Under the pieces are notes generated by a model, which saw only the letters and a list, made by a program, of their open reading frames with translations, made no database searches and was not told the origin of the DNA. DNA of 64,000 nt, from assembly GCF_016863275.1 (NCBI RefSeq), contig NZ_BOOO01000036.1:124001-188000 (forward strand), written 5' to 3'. Both the position numbers and the translations under genes were made by a program. This document shows positions 9,624 through 20,760 of this stretch, piece after piece. Position 1 is the first letter of the stretch; each line of letters opens with the position of its first letter. Source of the DNA: Planotetraspora mira. GTDB lineage: Bacteria > Actinomycetota > Actinomycetes > Streptosporangiales > Streptosporangiaceae.

Positions 9624-9653
<30 letters not shown>
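8382..9653 (+). CDS. ICMT/PEMT-like membrane methyltransferase with C-terminal CxxC domain
   Basis: 423 aa, coupled to the previous gene. About nine hydrophobic segments fill residues 1-290. A methyltransferase signature of the isoprenylcysteine carboxyl methyltransferase/PEMT type follows: [13 protein letters not shown], then an [20 protein letters not shown] tail. After residue about 305 comes a short soluble region ([18 protein letters not shown], then [16 protein letters not shown]) like a DUF393 or thioredoxin-type fold with a CEQC dithiol. It ends with a last transmembrane helix. This fusion suggests membrane thiol or lipid modification, but no substrate is visible. The 3' end overlaps tex by 30 bp on the opposite strand. 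Confidence 0.78.
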
Positions 9654-12056
<2,403 letters not shown>

Positions 12057-12267
12057 GATCCTGATCTGCTTTCTTCCGGGAGGGCACTCATTCTGCCGGA
12101 TCGCGGAGGTGATCCCGCCTCCGTGGAGAAAGCCCGGAGGACAAGCCGGATGACCGGGCTGGACGACGGAGCCGGAAACGGCCCGGCGGAACGCGGCGTG
12201 CCGCGTGATTGGTCAGTATGGTCTCCCTGCCGCCATCGTGTCCCCCAGCCGAGGAGAGTGAGCCGGA

Positions 12268-14184
12268 TTGACCACGTCCGCGCAGCGGGAAAGCCCCGGG
12301 ACCGTCCGTGCCTGGCTCCTGGAGGGCCTTCAGCGCGAACGCCGGGCCACCGGCCCGCATGAGGAGCATCCGGAGAAGCGGCACACCTGGTGGCAGGTCA
12401 TGTGCCTCACCGGCGTCGACTACTTCTCCACCCTGGGATACCAGCCGGGGATCGCGGCGGTCGCCGCCGGAGCGCTGTCGCCGATCGCCACGCTCCTGCT
12501 GGTGCTGCTCACCCTGTTCGGCGCCCTGCCCACCTACCGTGCCGTCGCCCAGCACAGCCCCAACGGAATGGGCTCCATCGCGATGCTGGAGGGCCTGCTG
12601 CCGCGCTGGTGGGGCAAGCTCTTCGTCCTCGTGCTGCTCGGGTTCGTCGCGACGGCGTTCATCTTCACGATCACCCTGTCGGCGTCGGACGCCACCGCCC
12701 ACATCCTGCAGAACCCGTTCGTGCCGGGGTTCCTCAGCGGCCACCAGGTCGGCATCACGCTGCTGCTGATCGCGCTGCTCGGCGGCATCTTCCTGCGCGG
12801 CTTCAGCGAGGCGATCGGGCTCGCGGTCGTCCTCGTCGTGGTCTACCTCGTGCTCAACGTGGTGGTCGTCGGGGTGGCCCTGGCGAAGGTCGTGACGCAC
12901 CCCGAACTCCTGGACGGCTGGCAGCACTCGCTCACGGCTGATCACTCCAGCCCGGTGGCGATGATCGCGATGTCCCTGCTGGTGTTGCCCAAGCTCGCTC
13001 TCGGCCTGTCCGGCTTCGAGACCGGCGTGGCCGTGATGCCGCAGATCGAGGGCGACCTGCGAGCCCGCATCGCCGGCGCCCGGCGGCTGCTCACGACCGC
13101 CGCGCTGATCATGAGCGTCTTCCTTCTCGCGAGCAGCGTCGCGACGACCATGCTCATCCCGGCCGGGGAGTTCGCCGAGGGCGGCAAGGCGTCCGGCCGC
13201 GCGCTCGCCTACCTGGCCCACGAGAACCTGGGCGACGCCTTCGGCACCGTCTACGACGTCAGCACGATCGCCATCCTGTGGTTCGCGGGCGCGTCCGCGC
13301 TGACCGGGCTGCTGAACATCGTCCCCCGTTACCTGCCCCGGTACGGCATGGCCCCCGACTGGGCCAGGGCCGTACGCCCGCTCGTCCTGGTCTTCACCGC
13401 CATCGCCTTCGGCATCACGATCCTGTTCGGCGCCGAGGTGGAGCCCCAGGGTGGCGCATACGCCACAGGGGTGCTCGTGCTGATCCTCTCGGCGGCGATC
13501 GCCGTCACGCTCACCGTCTTCCGCGCCGGGCGCACGGTCGCCGGGGCCGGGTTCGGCCTGATCACCCTCGTCATCGCCTACGCCGCCGTCGAGAACATCA
13601 GGGAGCGGCCCGACGGCCTGAGCATCGCGATCGGCTTCGTCGTCGCCATCGTCGTGAGCTCACTCGTGTCCCGCGCCACCCGGTCGACGGAGTTGCGGGT
13701 CACCGAGGTGAGGCTGGACGAGACCGCCCGCAGGATCGTCGCCGAGGCACCGGGACAGCTCCGCCTGATCGCCAACGAGCCCGACGCGCGGGACACGGCC
13801 GAGTACGCCGAGAAGGACCGCGAGACGCGCGAATACCACCATCTGCCCGAGGACGAGCCGATGATCTTCTTGGAGGTCACCCTCGGCGACGCGTCGGAGT
13901 TCGAGGCGGATCTGCTCGTCAAGGGGGAGACGCGGCACGGTTACCAGGTGCTGACCGTGCAGAGCCCCGCGGTGGCCAACACGATCGCGGCGATCCTGTT
14001 CCACCTCAGGGATGTGACGGGCAAACGGCCACACGTGTACTTCCACTGGGCCGAGGGGAACCCGGTCGGCGCGCTGCTGCGTTACCTGGTCTTCGGCGGG
14101 GGAGACGTGCCGCCGCTGACGCGGGAGGTCATCAGGAAGGCGGAGCCCGACATCGGCCGCCGCCCCCAGGTCCATGTGAGCTGA
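12268..14184 (+). CDS. APC-superfamily amino-acid permease
   Basis: 638 aa inner-membrane transporter. It has an N-terminal cytoplasmic stretch of about 40 residues, then 11-12 hydrophobic segments from about residue 45 to 470, including [19 protein letters not shown] and the helix with [15 protein letters not shown]. The soluble C-terminal domain of about 160 residues starts after [11 protein letters not shown] and is longer than in standard permeases. It may be regulatory. Start is TTG 12268, with GAGGAGAG about 9 nt upstream. The transported solute is not evident; proton-coupled uptake of an amino acid is the family expectation. Confidence 0.88.
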   Translation: MTTSAQRESPGTVRAWLLEGLQRERRATGPHEEHPEKRHTWWQVMCLTGVDYFSTLGYQPGIAAVAAGALSPIATLLLVLLTLFGALPTYRAVAQHSPNGMGSIAMLEGLLPRWWGKLFVLVLLGFVATAFIFTITLSASDATAHILQNPFVPGFLSGHQVGITLLLIALLGGIFLRGFSEAIGLAVVLVVVYLVLNVVVVGVALAKVVTHPELLDGWQHSLTADHSSPVAMIAMSLLVLPKLALGLSGFETGVAVMPQIEGDLRARIAGARRLLTTAALIMSVFLLASSVATTMLIPAGEFAEGGKASGRALAYLAHENLGDAFGTVYDVSTIAILWFAGASALTGLLNIVPRYLPRYGMAPDWARAVRPLVLVFTAIAFGITILFGAEVEPQGGAYATGVLVLILSAAIAVTLTVFRAGRTVAGAGFGLITLVIAYAAVENIRERPDGLSIAIGFVVAIVVSSLVSRATRSTELRVTEVRLDETARRIVAEAPGQLRLIANEPDARDTAEYAEKDRETREYHHLPEDEPMIFLEVTLGDASEFEADLLVKGETRHGYQVLTVQSPAVANTIAAILFHLRDVTGKRPHVYFHWAEGNPVGALLRYLVFGGGDVPPLTREVIRKAEPDIGRRPQVHVS

Positions 14185-14197
14185 TCCCCCGGCGCTC

Positions 14198-14271
14198 GGG
14201 CGTTCACGCAGTCAGGCGCTCGGGAGCTTGGGCGTTCACGCAGTCGGGCGGTCTGGCGGGCTTGGGCGTTC
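14198..14271. repeat. Short imperfect tandem repeat (about 33-bp period)
   Basis: GGGCGTTCACGCAGTC occurs at 14198 and 14230, and a shortened GGGCGTTCA at 14263, with similar GCTCGGG/GCTTGGG lead-ins. It fills the gap between the APC permease stop and the TSUP gene. No hairpin or coding role was seen. Confidence 0.6.
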
Positions 14272-14375
14272 AGTGGTCACCCCTGTGATGATGCGATTTG
14301 TCCGGCGGCTAACCTCGGCCTAGCCGACCGCGCGTCGCAGAGCGCCGTCGAACACACACGGGGGGACGCGCCGCG

Positions 14376-15137
14376 ATGCAGGTCGGACAGATCGTGCTCC
14401 TGCTTCTGGCGGCGCTGGCCGCGGGATGGGTCGACGCCGTCGTGGGCGGGGGCGGGCTGCTTCAGCTTCCTGTGCTGATCCTCGCGGGCCTGTCGCCGGT
14501 GCAGGCGCTGGCCACCAACAAGTCCGCGGCCATCTTCGGCACGGCGTCCGCCGCGGTGACGTACGTGCGGGGGACGAAGCTGGACCGGGCCGTGGCCGTA
14601 CCGGCGGGTGTTCTCGCGGTGGTGTTCGCCGGGCTGGGAGCGGCGTCGGCGGCGCTGCTGGACGCCTCGATGCTCAAGCCGCTGGTGATGGTCGTGCTGC
14701 TGGTGGTCGCGGCGTTCGTGACGTTCCGCCCTGCTTTCGGGAGGTTGCCGCACCCGCACCTGCGGACGAGGACCCGCGTCGTGACCGCCGTCGGGATCGC
14801 CGGCGTCGCGATCGCGTTCTACGACGGCATCCTCGGCCCGGGAACGGGGACGTTCCTGCTCATCGCGTTCACCTCCCTGCTGGGGATGGACTTCGTGCAC
14901 GCTTCCGCGACGGCGAAGGTGATCAACACGGGGACGAACCTCGGCGCGCTGATCGTGTTCGGCGCCCAGGGGCACGTGATGTGGGCGCTCGGCCTGGGCA
15001 TGGCCGTGTGCAACATCGCCGGCGCGCAGTTGGGTGTGCGGATGGCGTTGCGCCGCGGTGCGGGGTTCGTGCGGATCGTCCTGCTGTGCGTGGTGACGGT
15101 GCTGGTTCTGAAGCTCGGCTACGAGACGTTCGCCTGA
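14376..15137 (+). CDS. TSUP/TauE-SafE family membrane transporter
   Basis: 253 aa with 7-8 transmembrane helices. Two homologous halves carry the family signatures: WVDAVVGGGGLLQLPVL with ATNKSAAIFGTASAA in the first, and GILGPGTGTFLLIAF with ATAKVINTGTNLGALIVF in the second. TSUP proteins export or import small sulfur compounds or organic anions (sulfite, sulfoacetate, taurine degradation products). Substrate unknown here. Start ATG 14376. The last 19 bp overlap the convergent MFS gene. Confidence 0.93.
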   Translation: MQVGQIVLLLLAALAAGWVDAVVGGGGLLQLPVLILAGLSPVQALATNKSAAIFGTASAAVTYVRGTKLDRAVAVPAGVLAVVFAGLGAASAALLDASMLKPLVMVVLLVVAAFVTFRPAFGRLPHPHLRTRTRVVTAVGIAGVAIAFYDGILGPGTGTFLLIAFTSLLGMDFVHASATAKVINTGTNLGALIVFGAQGHVMWALGLGMAVCNIAGAQLGVRMALRRGAGFVRIVLLCVVTVLVLKLGYETFA

Positions 15138-16420
15138 GCGGGCGCGGCGGAGGTCGTTCCGCCGGTGCGCACCGGCCGTACGGCGGGAGCGGCGAGGGCG
15201 ACGAGGAGCGTCAGCAAGGCGGGGACGAACAGGGCTCTCGGCAGTGTGACGAGCTCCGCGAGGGCGCCGATGATCACCGGGCCGGCGAGAAACCCCGTGT
15301 AGCCGAGGCTCGCCACCGTCGCCAGCGCACGCCCGGACTGGGCCGGATCGCGGTGCCCGGCGGCAGAGAAGACCTGCGGGATGACGCACGACAGCCCCGC
15401 GCCGAACAGCGCGAACCCGATAACCCCGGCGACCGGCGTGCCGATCACGAGGTTGACCGCGAGGCCCACGGCGCCGAGCAGGCCGCACCCGCGCACCAGG
15501 GCCACCGGGCCCAGGCGGGCGGCGAGCCGGTCGCCGGCGAAGCGCCCGGCGGTCATCATGATCGAGAAGGCGGCGAAGGCGGCGGCCGCGAAGCCGGGGG
15601 AGGAGCCGAGGTCGTCGTGGAGGTAGACCGAACTCCAGTCGGCTGAGGCTCCCTCGCCGATGAGACCGCAGAAGGCGAGCACACCGAGGAAGAACGCGCC
15701 TTGCGGCAGTCGGCGGCGGGGCGCGGCGGTCCGGCGATCGGAGGCGGCCTCCTGAGGGGCGGCCTCTTCGGAGGTGACCTCTTGTGGGGTGGCCTCTTGC
15801 TGGATGGCCGCGGCCGCGGCCGACTGCGGCTCCCGGGGGTCGGGGGTGTCGCGCAGGGCCCAGCGGGCGGACAGCACGGCGACGACCAGGATGATCGCCC
15901 CGGCCACCGCGAACGTGGCGGTCGGGCCGGCCTCGGCGTGGGCGAACAGCCCGCCCAACGCCGCCCCGGCGAAGCCTCCGACACTGAACACGGCGTGGAA
16001 CGCCGACATGATCGGCCGGCCGTACGCGCGTTCGACCGTGACGGCGTTGGCGTTCATCGAGACGTCGAGCGTGCCGTTGACCACGCCGAACAGGAACAGG
16101 GTCAGGGCGAGCACCGGCAGATCGGGCGCGAGGGCGGGGAGCACCAGGACGGCCCCCTGGGCGATGGCCGCCGGGATCATGACGCGGTCGCTGCCGTACC
16201 TGTCGACGAGACGGCCGATGATCAGCATTCCGGTGATGGCGCCCGCCGCGACGCCGAGCAGGGCCAGGCTCAGGCGGCCGTCCGAGAGGGCGAGGTCCTC
16301 CTTGATGGCGGGGATGCGGGCCGTCCAGGTGCCGATGGCCGTCCCGGCGAGCAGGAACAGCCCGAAGACGGCGAGGCGGGCGCGTCGCAGGGACGGCCGG
16401 GCGGTGGCGAGTAGCGCCAT
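15119..16420 (-). CDS. MFS transporter
   Basis: 433 aa major facilitator with 12 predicted helices in two halves. They are joined by a long hydrophilic Glu/Ala/Gln-rich loop (around residues 195-235, repeats like ATPQEVTSEEA) that is longer than usual. The loop-2 motif is GRLVDRYGSDRVM, of the sugar/purine-type FucP or YbjJ-like class. Start ATG 16420 was chosen because the first helix follows at once; in-frame codons up to 16498 add an unlikely leader. Its upstream region is the palindromic repeat array at 16444-16672, so that array may influence its expression. Confidence 0.9.
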   Translation of the reverse strand: MALLATARPSLRRARLAVFGLFLLAGTAIGTWTARIPAIKEDLALSDGRLSLALLGVAAGAITGMLIIGRLVDRYGSDRVMIPAAIAQGAVLVLPALAPDLPVLALTLFLFGVVNGTLDVSMNANAVTVERAYGRPIMSAFHAVFSVGGFAGAALGGLFAHAEAGPTATFAVAGAIILVVAVLSARWALRDTPDPREPQSAAAAAIQQEATPQEVTSEEAAPQEAASDRRTAAPRRRLPQGAFFLGVLAFCGLIGEGASADWSSVYLHDDLGSSPGFAAAAFAAFSIMMTAGRFAGDRLAARLGPVALVRGCGLLGAVGLAVNLVIGTPVAGVIGFALFGAGLSCVIPQVFSAAGHRDPAQSGRALATVASLGYTGFLAGPVIIGALAELVTLPRALFVPALLTLLVALAAPAVRPVRTGGTTSAAPAQANVS

Positions 16421-16443
16421 GTGGCAGGGCTCCAACGGTGAGA

Positions 16444-16672
16444 ATGCCAGATCACAAAGGACGTTCGGCCAGGTGAGAGGTGACGCGGCCGAATCCACGC
16501 ATGATCACGATGCGAGAACGCGCAGGTGGAAGGGGGTTTTCCCGAATCCGTGCATGATCACGGCGGGGGGAGGGGCAGGTGGGAGGGGGCGCGGGCGAAG
16601 GTGTGCATGATCACGCGGGGGATTGACGCGTGCGCATGATCACGGCGGGGGAGGTGCGGGGGGATCATGCGG
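16444..16672 (+). repeat. Array A of the 53-bp-period GTGCATGATCAC repeat
   Basis: Core sites start at 16444 (degenerate, ATGCCAGATCAC), 16497 (ACGCATGATCAC), 16550 and 16603 (both exact GTGCATGATCAC): three successive intervals of exactly 53 bp. Two more follow at 29-bp steps, 16632 (GCGCATGATCAC) and 16661 (core inverted relative to the others). Sites at 16497 and 16550 are preceded by CGAATCC, and the one at 16603 by CGAAGGT. The sequences between cores are G-rich and differ from those in the arrays near 36-37 kb. The last core overlaps the DeoR stop codon. The gap between MFS and DeoR holds nothing else. Confidence 0.88.
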
Positions 16673-17429
16673 AGGGGATGCGGACGGTCACGCCGGCGGC
16701 GGTCAGGGCGTCGTGCTGCTCGCGGGGGATGCCGTCGTCGGTGACGACCACATCCAGTTTGTCGAGCGTGCAGACCGAGCCGAACGCGGTGCGGGAGAAC
16801 TTCCCCGAGTCGCACGCCACCACGACCCGGCGGGCGGCCGCGATCGCGGCCTGTTTGATCGCGACCTCCGGCAGGTCGTGGGCGGTCAGCCCATGCTCGG
16901 CGGACAGCCCGCAACAGCCGATGACCGCGGTGTCGAAACGCAACGCCCTGATGGAGGCCTCGGTCAGCGGGCCCACGAAGTTCATCTCGCTGTGCCGTAC
17001 CTCGCCGCCGGGAAGGACGAGGCGGATCCGCGGGGCGCCGGCGAGTTCCTGTGTCGCCTGGAGGGCGAGCGGGAGCACGGTGAGCCGCCGGTCGTGGATC
17101 GCCCTGGCGACCTCCAGGACGGTCGTGCCGCCGTCGAGCAGGACCGCCTCGCCGTCGGCGAGCAGGCCCGCGACCTCGGCGCCGATCCGCTGCTTGGCGT
17201 CGACGGCCTCGCGTTCGCGGACGCCGAAGGGGGGTTCCTCGCCGCGCAGGAGCAGGCTGAGAGCGCCTCCGCGCACCCGCCGCACCACACCCTGCTGGGC
17301 CAGTTCGTCGAGGTCGCGGCGGATGGTCATCTCCGAGACGCCGTGCAATGCGGCGAGCTCGGTCACCGAGACGCTGTCGGAGGTCCGCAGCTCGTTCATG
17401 ATGGCGCGGATCCTGTCGGCACCTTCCAT
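16665..17429 (-). CDS. DeoR/GlpR-family transcriptional regulator
   Basis: 254 aa. N-terminal DeoR helix-turn-helix at about residues 6-55 (IRAIMNELRTSDSVSVTELAALHGVSEMTIRRDLDEL), then the DeoRC sugar-phosphate sensor domain with LDGGTTVLEVARAI, GGEVRHSEMNFVGP and VACDSGKFSRTAF. These repressors usually answer to a sugar phosphate. Start ATG 17429. A perfect GTTCA-TT-TGAAC dyad lies directly upstream, suggesting autoregulation. It is divergent from the WYL regulator. The stop codon is built from a palindromic repeat core. Confidence 0.94.
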   Translation of the reverse strand: MEGADRIRAIMNELRTSDSVSVTELAALHGVSEMTIRRDLDELAQQGVVRRVRGGALSLLLRGEEPPFGVREREAVDAKQRIGAEVAGLLADGEAVLLDGGTTVLEVARAIHDRRLTVLPLALQATQELAGAPRIRLVLPGGEVRHSEMNFVGPLTEASIRALRFDTAVIGCCGLSAEHGLTAHDLPEVAIKQAAIAAARRVVVACDSGKFSRTAFGSVCTLDKLDVVVTDDGIPREQHDALTAAGVTVRIPSA

Positions 17430-17431
17430 GC

Positions 17432-17443
17432 GTTCATTTGAAC
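17432..17443. promoter_or_regulatory. Candidate DeoR operator
   Basis: Perfect dyad GTTCA-TT-TGAAC ending 3 nt before the DeoR start codon, in the short divergent gap with the WYL gene. Its position suggests autorepression. DeoR binding is inferred. Confidence 0.5.
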
Positions 17444-17468
17444 ATTGTCGATGTGCGAACGCAAATAA

Positions 17469-17484
17469 ATCTACATTGTAAAGG
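17469..17484 (+). repeat. 16-bp AT-rich repeat, copy 1
   Basis: ATCTACATTGTAAAGG, identical to copies at 19388 and 36984. It contains the dyad TACA-T-TGTA. Here it lies 17 nt before the WYL regulator start and could include its -10 element or an operator. Copies 1 and 2 are direct repeats that exactly bracket the WYL and alpha/beta-hydrolase genes. Confidence 0.85.
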
Positions 17485-17500
17485 TGGCAGACTGGAGCGC

Positions 17501-18484
17501 ATGCGCGCGAGCCGACTGCTCTCCCTCCTGCTGCTCCTCCAGACCCGCGGCAGGATGACCGCGCCCGAGTTGGCCGCGGAACTCGAGGTCTCGGTCCGCA
17601 CGGTCTACCGCGACGTGGAGGCCCTGTCGTCGGCAGGCGTGCCGGTGTACGCCGATCGCGGCCCGCTGGGGGGATACCAGTTGCTCGACGGGTACCGCAC
17701 TCGGCTGAACGGGCTGACGGCCGACGAGGCCTCGGCCCTGTTCCTCGCGGGCCTTCCCGGCCCCGCCGCCGAACTCGGGCGGGCCGACGTCGCCGCGACG
17801 GCCGAGCTGAAGCTTCTCGCCGCGCTCCCGCCCGAGCCCCGTTCGCACGCGGCCCGGATGCGCGAGCGGTTCCATCTCGACGTGCCCGGGTGGTATCGGG
17901 GCAACGACGACGTGCCGTTCCTCATGGACGTCGCGGAGGCGGTGTGGGAGGACCGCGTCGTCCGGCTGCGCTACCGCCGATGGGGGCCGGCCGAGGTGGA
18001 GCGGGTGGTCCATCCCTACGGACTCATCCTCAAGGGCGGCTCGTGGTATCTCGCGGCGTCCTGCGACGGAACCGTGCGCACATACCGGGTCAGCCGCATC
18101 ATCGCGGCCGAGGCCCTGGACGAGACGTTCACGCGGGCGCCGGACTTCGACCTCGCGGACTTCTGGCGCGAGTTCGCCGCGGAGTTCGCCGTGCGGATGT
18201 ACACCGCCAAGGCGGTCATCCGCCTCGCACCCGGGATGCAGGACCTGCTGCGCTACACCATGGGCGCCGACGTGAGCGACAAGGCGCTGGCCGACGGGGT
18301 GACCGGCGCGGACGGGTGGATCCGCATCACCCTGCCGATCGAGTCGGTCAACCACGCGGCGTGGCAACTGCTGCGGCTGGGCTCCTCCGTGGAAGTCCTG
18401 GAGCCGGCCGAGGTGCGCGATCGGATAGCGAGGACGGTGGCCGAGTTGTCCGTCATGTACGGCGACGCCCCCGATGAGGAATGA
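17501..18484 (+). CDS. WYL-domain (YafY-type) transcriptional regulator
   Basis: 327 aa. The N-terminal winged helix of the HTH_11 type (RLLSLLLLLQTRGRMTAPELAAELEVSVRTVYRDVEAL) is followed by the WYL domain with VVRLRYRRWGPAEVERVVHPYGLILKGGSWYLAA. The WCX C-terminal extension holds the terminal 90 residues. WYL domains sense nucleotides or other ligands. Start ATG 17501, with GGAG upstream, is preferred over a frame start at 17438 that would run through the promoter. Next gene downstream on the same strand is an alpha/beta hydrolase, likely under its control. Both sit between direct 16-bp repeats. Confidence 0.93.
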   Translation: MRASRLLSLLLLLQTRGRMTAPELAAELEVSVRTVYRDVEALSSAGVPVYADRGPLGGYQLLDGYRTRLNGLTADEASALFLAGLPGPAAELGRADVAATAELKLLAALPPEPRSHAARMRERFHLDVPGWYRGNDDVPFLMDVAEAVWEDRVVRLRYRRWGPAEVERVVHPYGLILKGGSWYLAASCDGTVRTYRVSRIIAAEALDETFTRAPDFDLADFWREFAAEFAVRMYTAKAVIRLAPGMQDLLRYTMGADVSDKALADGVTGADGWIRITLPIESVNHAAWQLLRLGSSVEVLEPAEVRDRIARTVAELSVMYGDAPDEE

Positions 18485-18641
18485 CACTGACGATCAGCAG
18501 GGTTCCGGCGCGGGTGAATGATGTTGATCGTCCGCCCCGGCCCCGGAACGATGGGCACATGCATCTGACTGCTTCACCGCCCGCGGCGCCACCTCCTCTC
18601 GCCGCCCTGACGCCGGTCCCACCGTACGGGCGGGTCGCTCG

Positions 18642-19388
18642 ATGACGGTCTGGCACGAACGTGGGGGAGCGGGCGATCCGGTCGTGCTGCTGCATTCCAG
18701 CGTCGCCGACTCGGGCATGTGGGACGCGCAGTGGGAGCCGCTGACCGCCTGCTTCGACGTGGTGCGGATGGACTTCCGGGGCCACGGGCGCACGCCGTAC
18801 GCGTCGGAGGGGCCCTACTCCGACGCCGGCGACGTGGCCTCGCTGCTCGCGGCACTGGACCTTCGCAGCGTGGCGCTCGTCGGATCGTCGTACGGCGGGC
18901 GGGTGGCGCTCGAACTCGCCACCGAGCATCCCGATCTGGTGTCGCAGCTGGCGCTGCTGAACGCCGGGTGCGGGCTGCCCCCAACGCCGGACCTGACCGA
19001 GTTCGACGCCGAGGAGGAGCGCCTGATCGACGCCGGCGACCTGGACGGAGCGGTGGCCCTCAACGTGCGTACCTGGCTCGGCCCGTCGGCCGACGACGCC
19101 ACCCGGACGCGTCTCGCGGCGATGCAGCGGCATGCGTTCGAGATGCAACTGGCCGCCGTCTCCGAGCCTGACAAGCGCCGCGCCCCGATCGACCTGGCCG
19201 TCATCGGCGCGCCCACCCTGGTGGTCACCGGCGCACATGACCTGCCGTACTTCAGGGAGAGCGGCCGGCACATGGCGGACACCATGCCGCTCGCGGCGCT
19301 CTTCGAGTTCGACTGGGCCGGTCACCTGCCCAGTCTGGAACGCCCCGACGAGGTGACCTCGCTCCTGCTGAGCTTCCTACCTTGTTGA
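18642..19388 (+). CDS. Alpha/beta-hydrolase
   Basis: 248 aa soluble hydrolase. The oxyanion-hole region is VLLHSS, the nucleophile elbow is GSSYGG (Ser near residue 85), the acid is in VVTGAHD, and the catalytic His is in WAGHLPSLERP near the C-terminus. The full triad is visible. This is close to 3-oxoadipate enol-lactonase-like and haloperoxidase-like small hydrolases, substrate unknown. Start ATG 18642 fits the first strand. It is separated from the WYL gene by 157 nt with no gene in it. The stop codon touches repeat copy 2. Confidence 0.92.
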   Translation: MTVWHERGGAGDPVVLLHSSVADSGMWDAQWEPLTACFDVVRMDFRGHGRTPYASEGPYSDAGDVASLLAALDLRSVALVGSSYGGRVALELATEHPDLVSQLALLNAGCGLPPTPDLTEFDAEEERLIDAGDLDGAVALNVRTWLGPSADDATRTRLAAMQRHAFEMQLAAVSEPDKRRAPIDLAVIGAPTLVVTGAHDLPYFRESGRHMADTMPLAALFEFDWAGHLPSLERPDEVTSLLLSFLPC

Positions 19389-19403
19389 TCTACATTGTAA
19401 AGG
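19388..19403 (+). repeat. 16-bp AT-rich repeat, copy 2
   Basis: ATCTACATTGTAAAGG, exact match to copies 1 and 3. It begins on the last base of the hydrolase stop codon and is followed by GCGC as in copy 3. There is no gene start nearby on this strand, so a promoter role is unlikely at this copy. Confidence 0.85.
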
Positions 19404-19407
19404 CGCC

Positions 19408-19441
19408 GGGTTGGGCGCGGTGAGCTCACCGCGCCCAACCC
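19408..19441. terminator. 34-bp perfect palindrome, bidirectional terminator candidate
   Basis: Two 17-bp arms match perfectly with no spacer, centred on GAGCTC between 19424 and 19425. It lies between the convergent hydrolase and aldo/keto reductase genes. No T-run follows on either side, as is common for actinomycete hairpin terminators. Confidence 0.75.
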
Positions 19442-19497
19442 CAAAACCCCGCCTGCCCCCAACCTCGCCTGGACGAACCGGCCTTCCTGGGCGCCGG

Positions 19498-20475
19498 TCA
19501 GCGGTTGACCCCGGACATCTGCGTCGCGTTGTACCGGGGGCCGGACACCTGGGCGGCCAGCGATTCGAGGGCCTCGACGTCGCCGGAGCCGAGCTCGATC
19601 CCGGCGGCCGCGGCGTTCTCCTCGAGACGGCCGACATGCTTGGTGCCCGGGATCGGCACGACGTCCTCGCCCTGGGCGATCACCCAGGCGAGTGCGACCT
19701 GGGCGGGCGTGGCGCCGATACCCGACGCCACCTCGCCGATCTTCGCCGCGAGGGCGTGGTTGGCGGCGAAGTTGTCACCCTGCCAGCGCGGGTGCGTGTG
19801 ACGGACGTCGCCGTCCGCGAGATCGCCGGGCTTGCTGAAGGCGCCGGCCAGGAAGCCGCGGCCGAGGGGGCTGTAGGCCACCAGGCCGACGCCGAGCTCG
19901 CGCAGCGTCGGCAGGAGTTCGTCTTCGATGTCCCGGGTGAACAGCGAATACTCGTACTGGCCCGCGGTGATCGGGTGGACCGCGTGGGCTCGCCGCACGG
20001 TCGCGGGAGCGGCCTCCGAGATGCCCAGATGACGGACCTTGCCCGCCTCGACCAGCTCCTTGAGCGCTCCCCAGGTGTCCTCGATCGGGACGTCCGGGTC
20101 GATCCTGTGCTGGTAGTAGAGGTCGATGTGGTCCACGCCGAGCCGTTCCAGGGAGGCGTCGCAGGACTTGCGCACGTAGTCGGGGCGGCCGTTGTGCCCC
20201 AGCCGGGTGCCATCGGGCAGCCGCTCGATGCCGAACTTGGTGGCGAGCACCACCTCGTCGCGGCGGCCGGCGACGGCCTTGCCGACGAGGCGCTCGTTGG
20301 TGAAGGGCCCGTACGCGTCGGACGTGTCGAGAAAGGTGATCCCCAGGTCGAGCGCACGGTGGATCGTGGCGGTCGACTCGGTGTCGTCTCCGGGACCGTA
20401 GAAGTCGCTCATGCCCATGCAGCCGAGTCCGAGCGCGGACGTGCGCAGGCCCTGGCCGAGTGTGCGCTGCTTCAT
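19498..20475 (-). CDS. Aldo/keto reductase
   Basis: 325 aa NADPH-dependent TIM-barrel reductase of the AKR13/YakC type. Catalytic tetrad visible: Asp and Tyr in [11 protein letters not shown], Lys in VLATKFG and His in LYYQHRID. The cofactor region near the C-terminus contains [15 protein letters not shown]. The N-terminus ([13 protein letters not shown]) is typical. Start ATG 20475. Single gene, convergent with the alpha/beta hydrolase across the palindrome at 19408-19441. The carbonyl substrate is unknown. Confidence 0.94.
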   Translation of the reverse strand: MKQRTLGQGLRTSALGLGCMGMSDFYGPGDDTESTATIHRALDLGITFLDTSDAYGPFTNERLVGKAVAGRRDEVVLATKFGIERLPDGTRLGHNGRPDYVRKSCDASLERLGVDHIDLYYQHRIDPDVPIEDTWGALKELVEAGKVRHLGISEAAPATVRRAHAVHPITAGQYEYSLFTRDIEDELLPTLRELGVGLVAYSPLGRGFLAGAFSKPGDLADGDVRHTHPRWQGDNFAANHALAAKIGEVASGIGATPAQVALAWVIAQGEDVVPIPGTKHVGRLEENAAAAGIELGSGDVEALESLAAQVSGPRYNATQMSGVNR

Positions 20476-20760
20476 TGCTCCCCCATCATCGGGTTGTGCG
20501 TGGTGTCGTGAACGCCGTTCGCGTGGCGCTGTCGCGATCTACGGACCAAGTCTTCTCCTCCGGGGGCGCCCTGGGGTAAGCGCCCCCCTTGATCGGGGCC
20601 GAGAGGATCTCCACGAGGTCTGTGGACGGCTGAGCCGGTCACGCGGCGGGACGGCTCGATCAGCCGTCGCCGGCCTCTGCGATCGGGAGGCCTCCGCGAC
20701 CGCGTCGGGGCCGAAGGGTCGCCGATGGAAACTGTCGGTGGCGGACGGCACTATGGCGGC

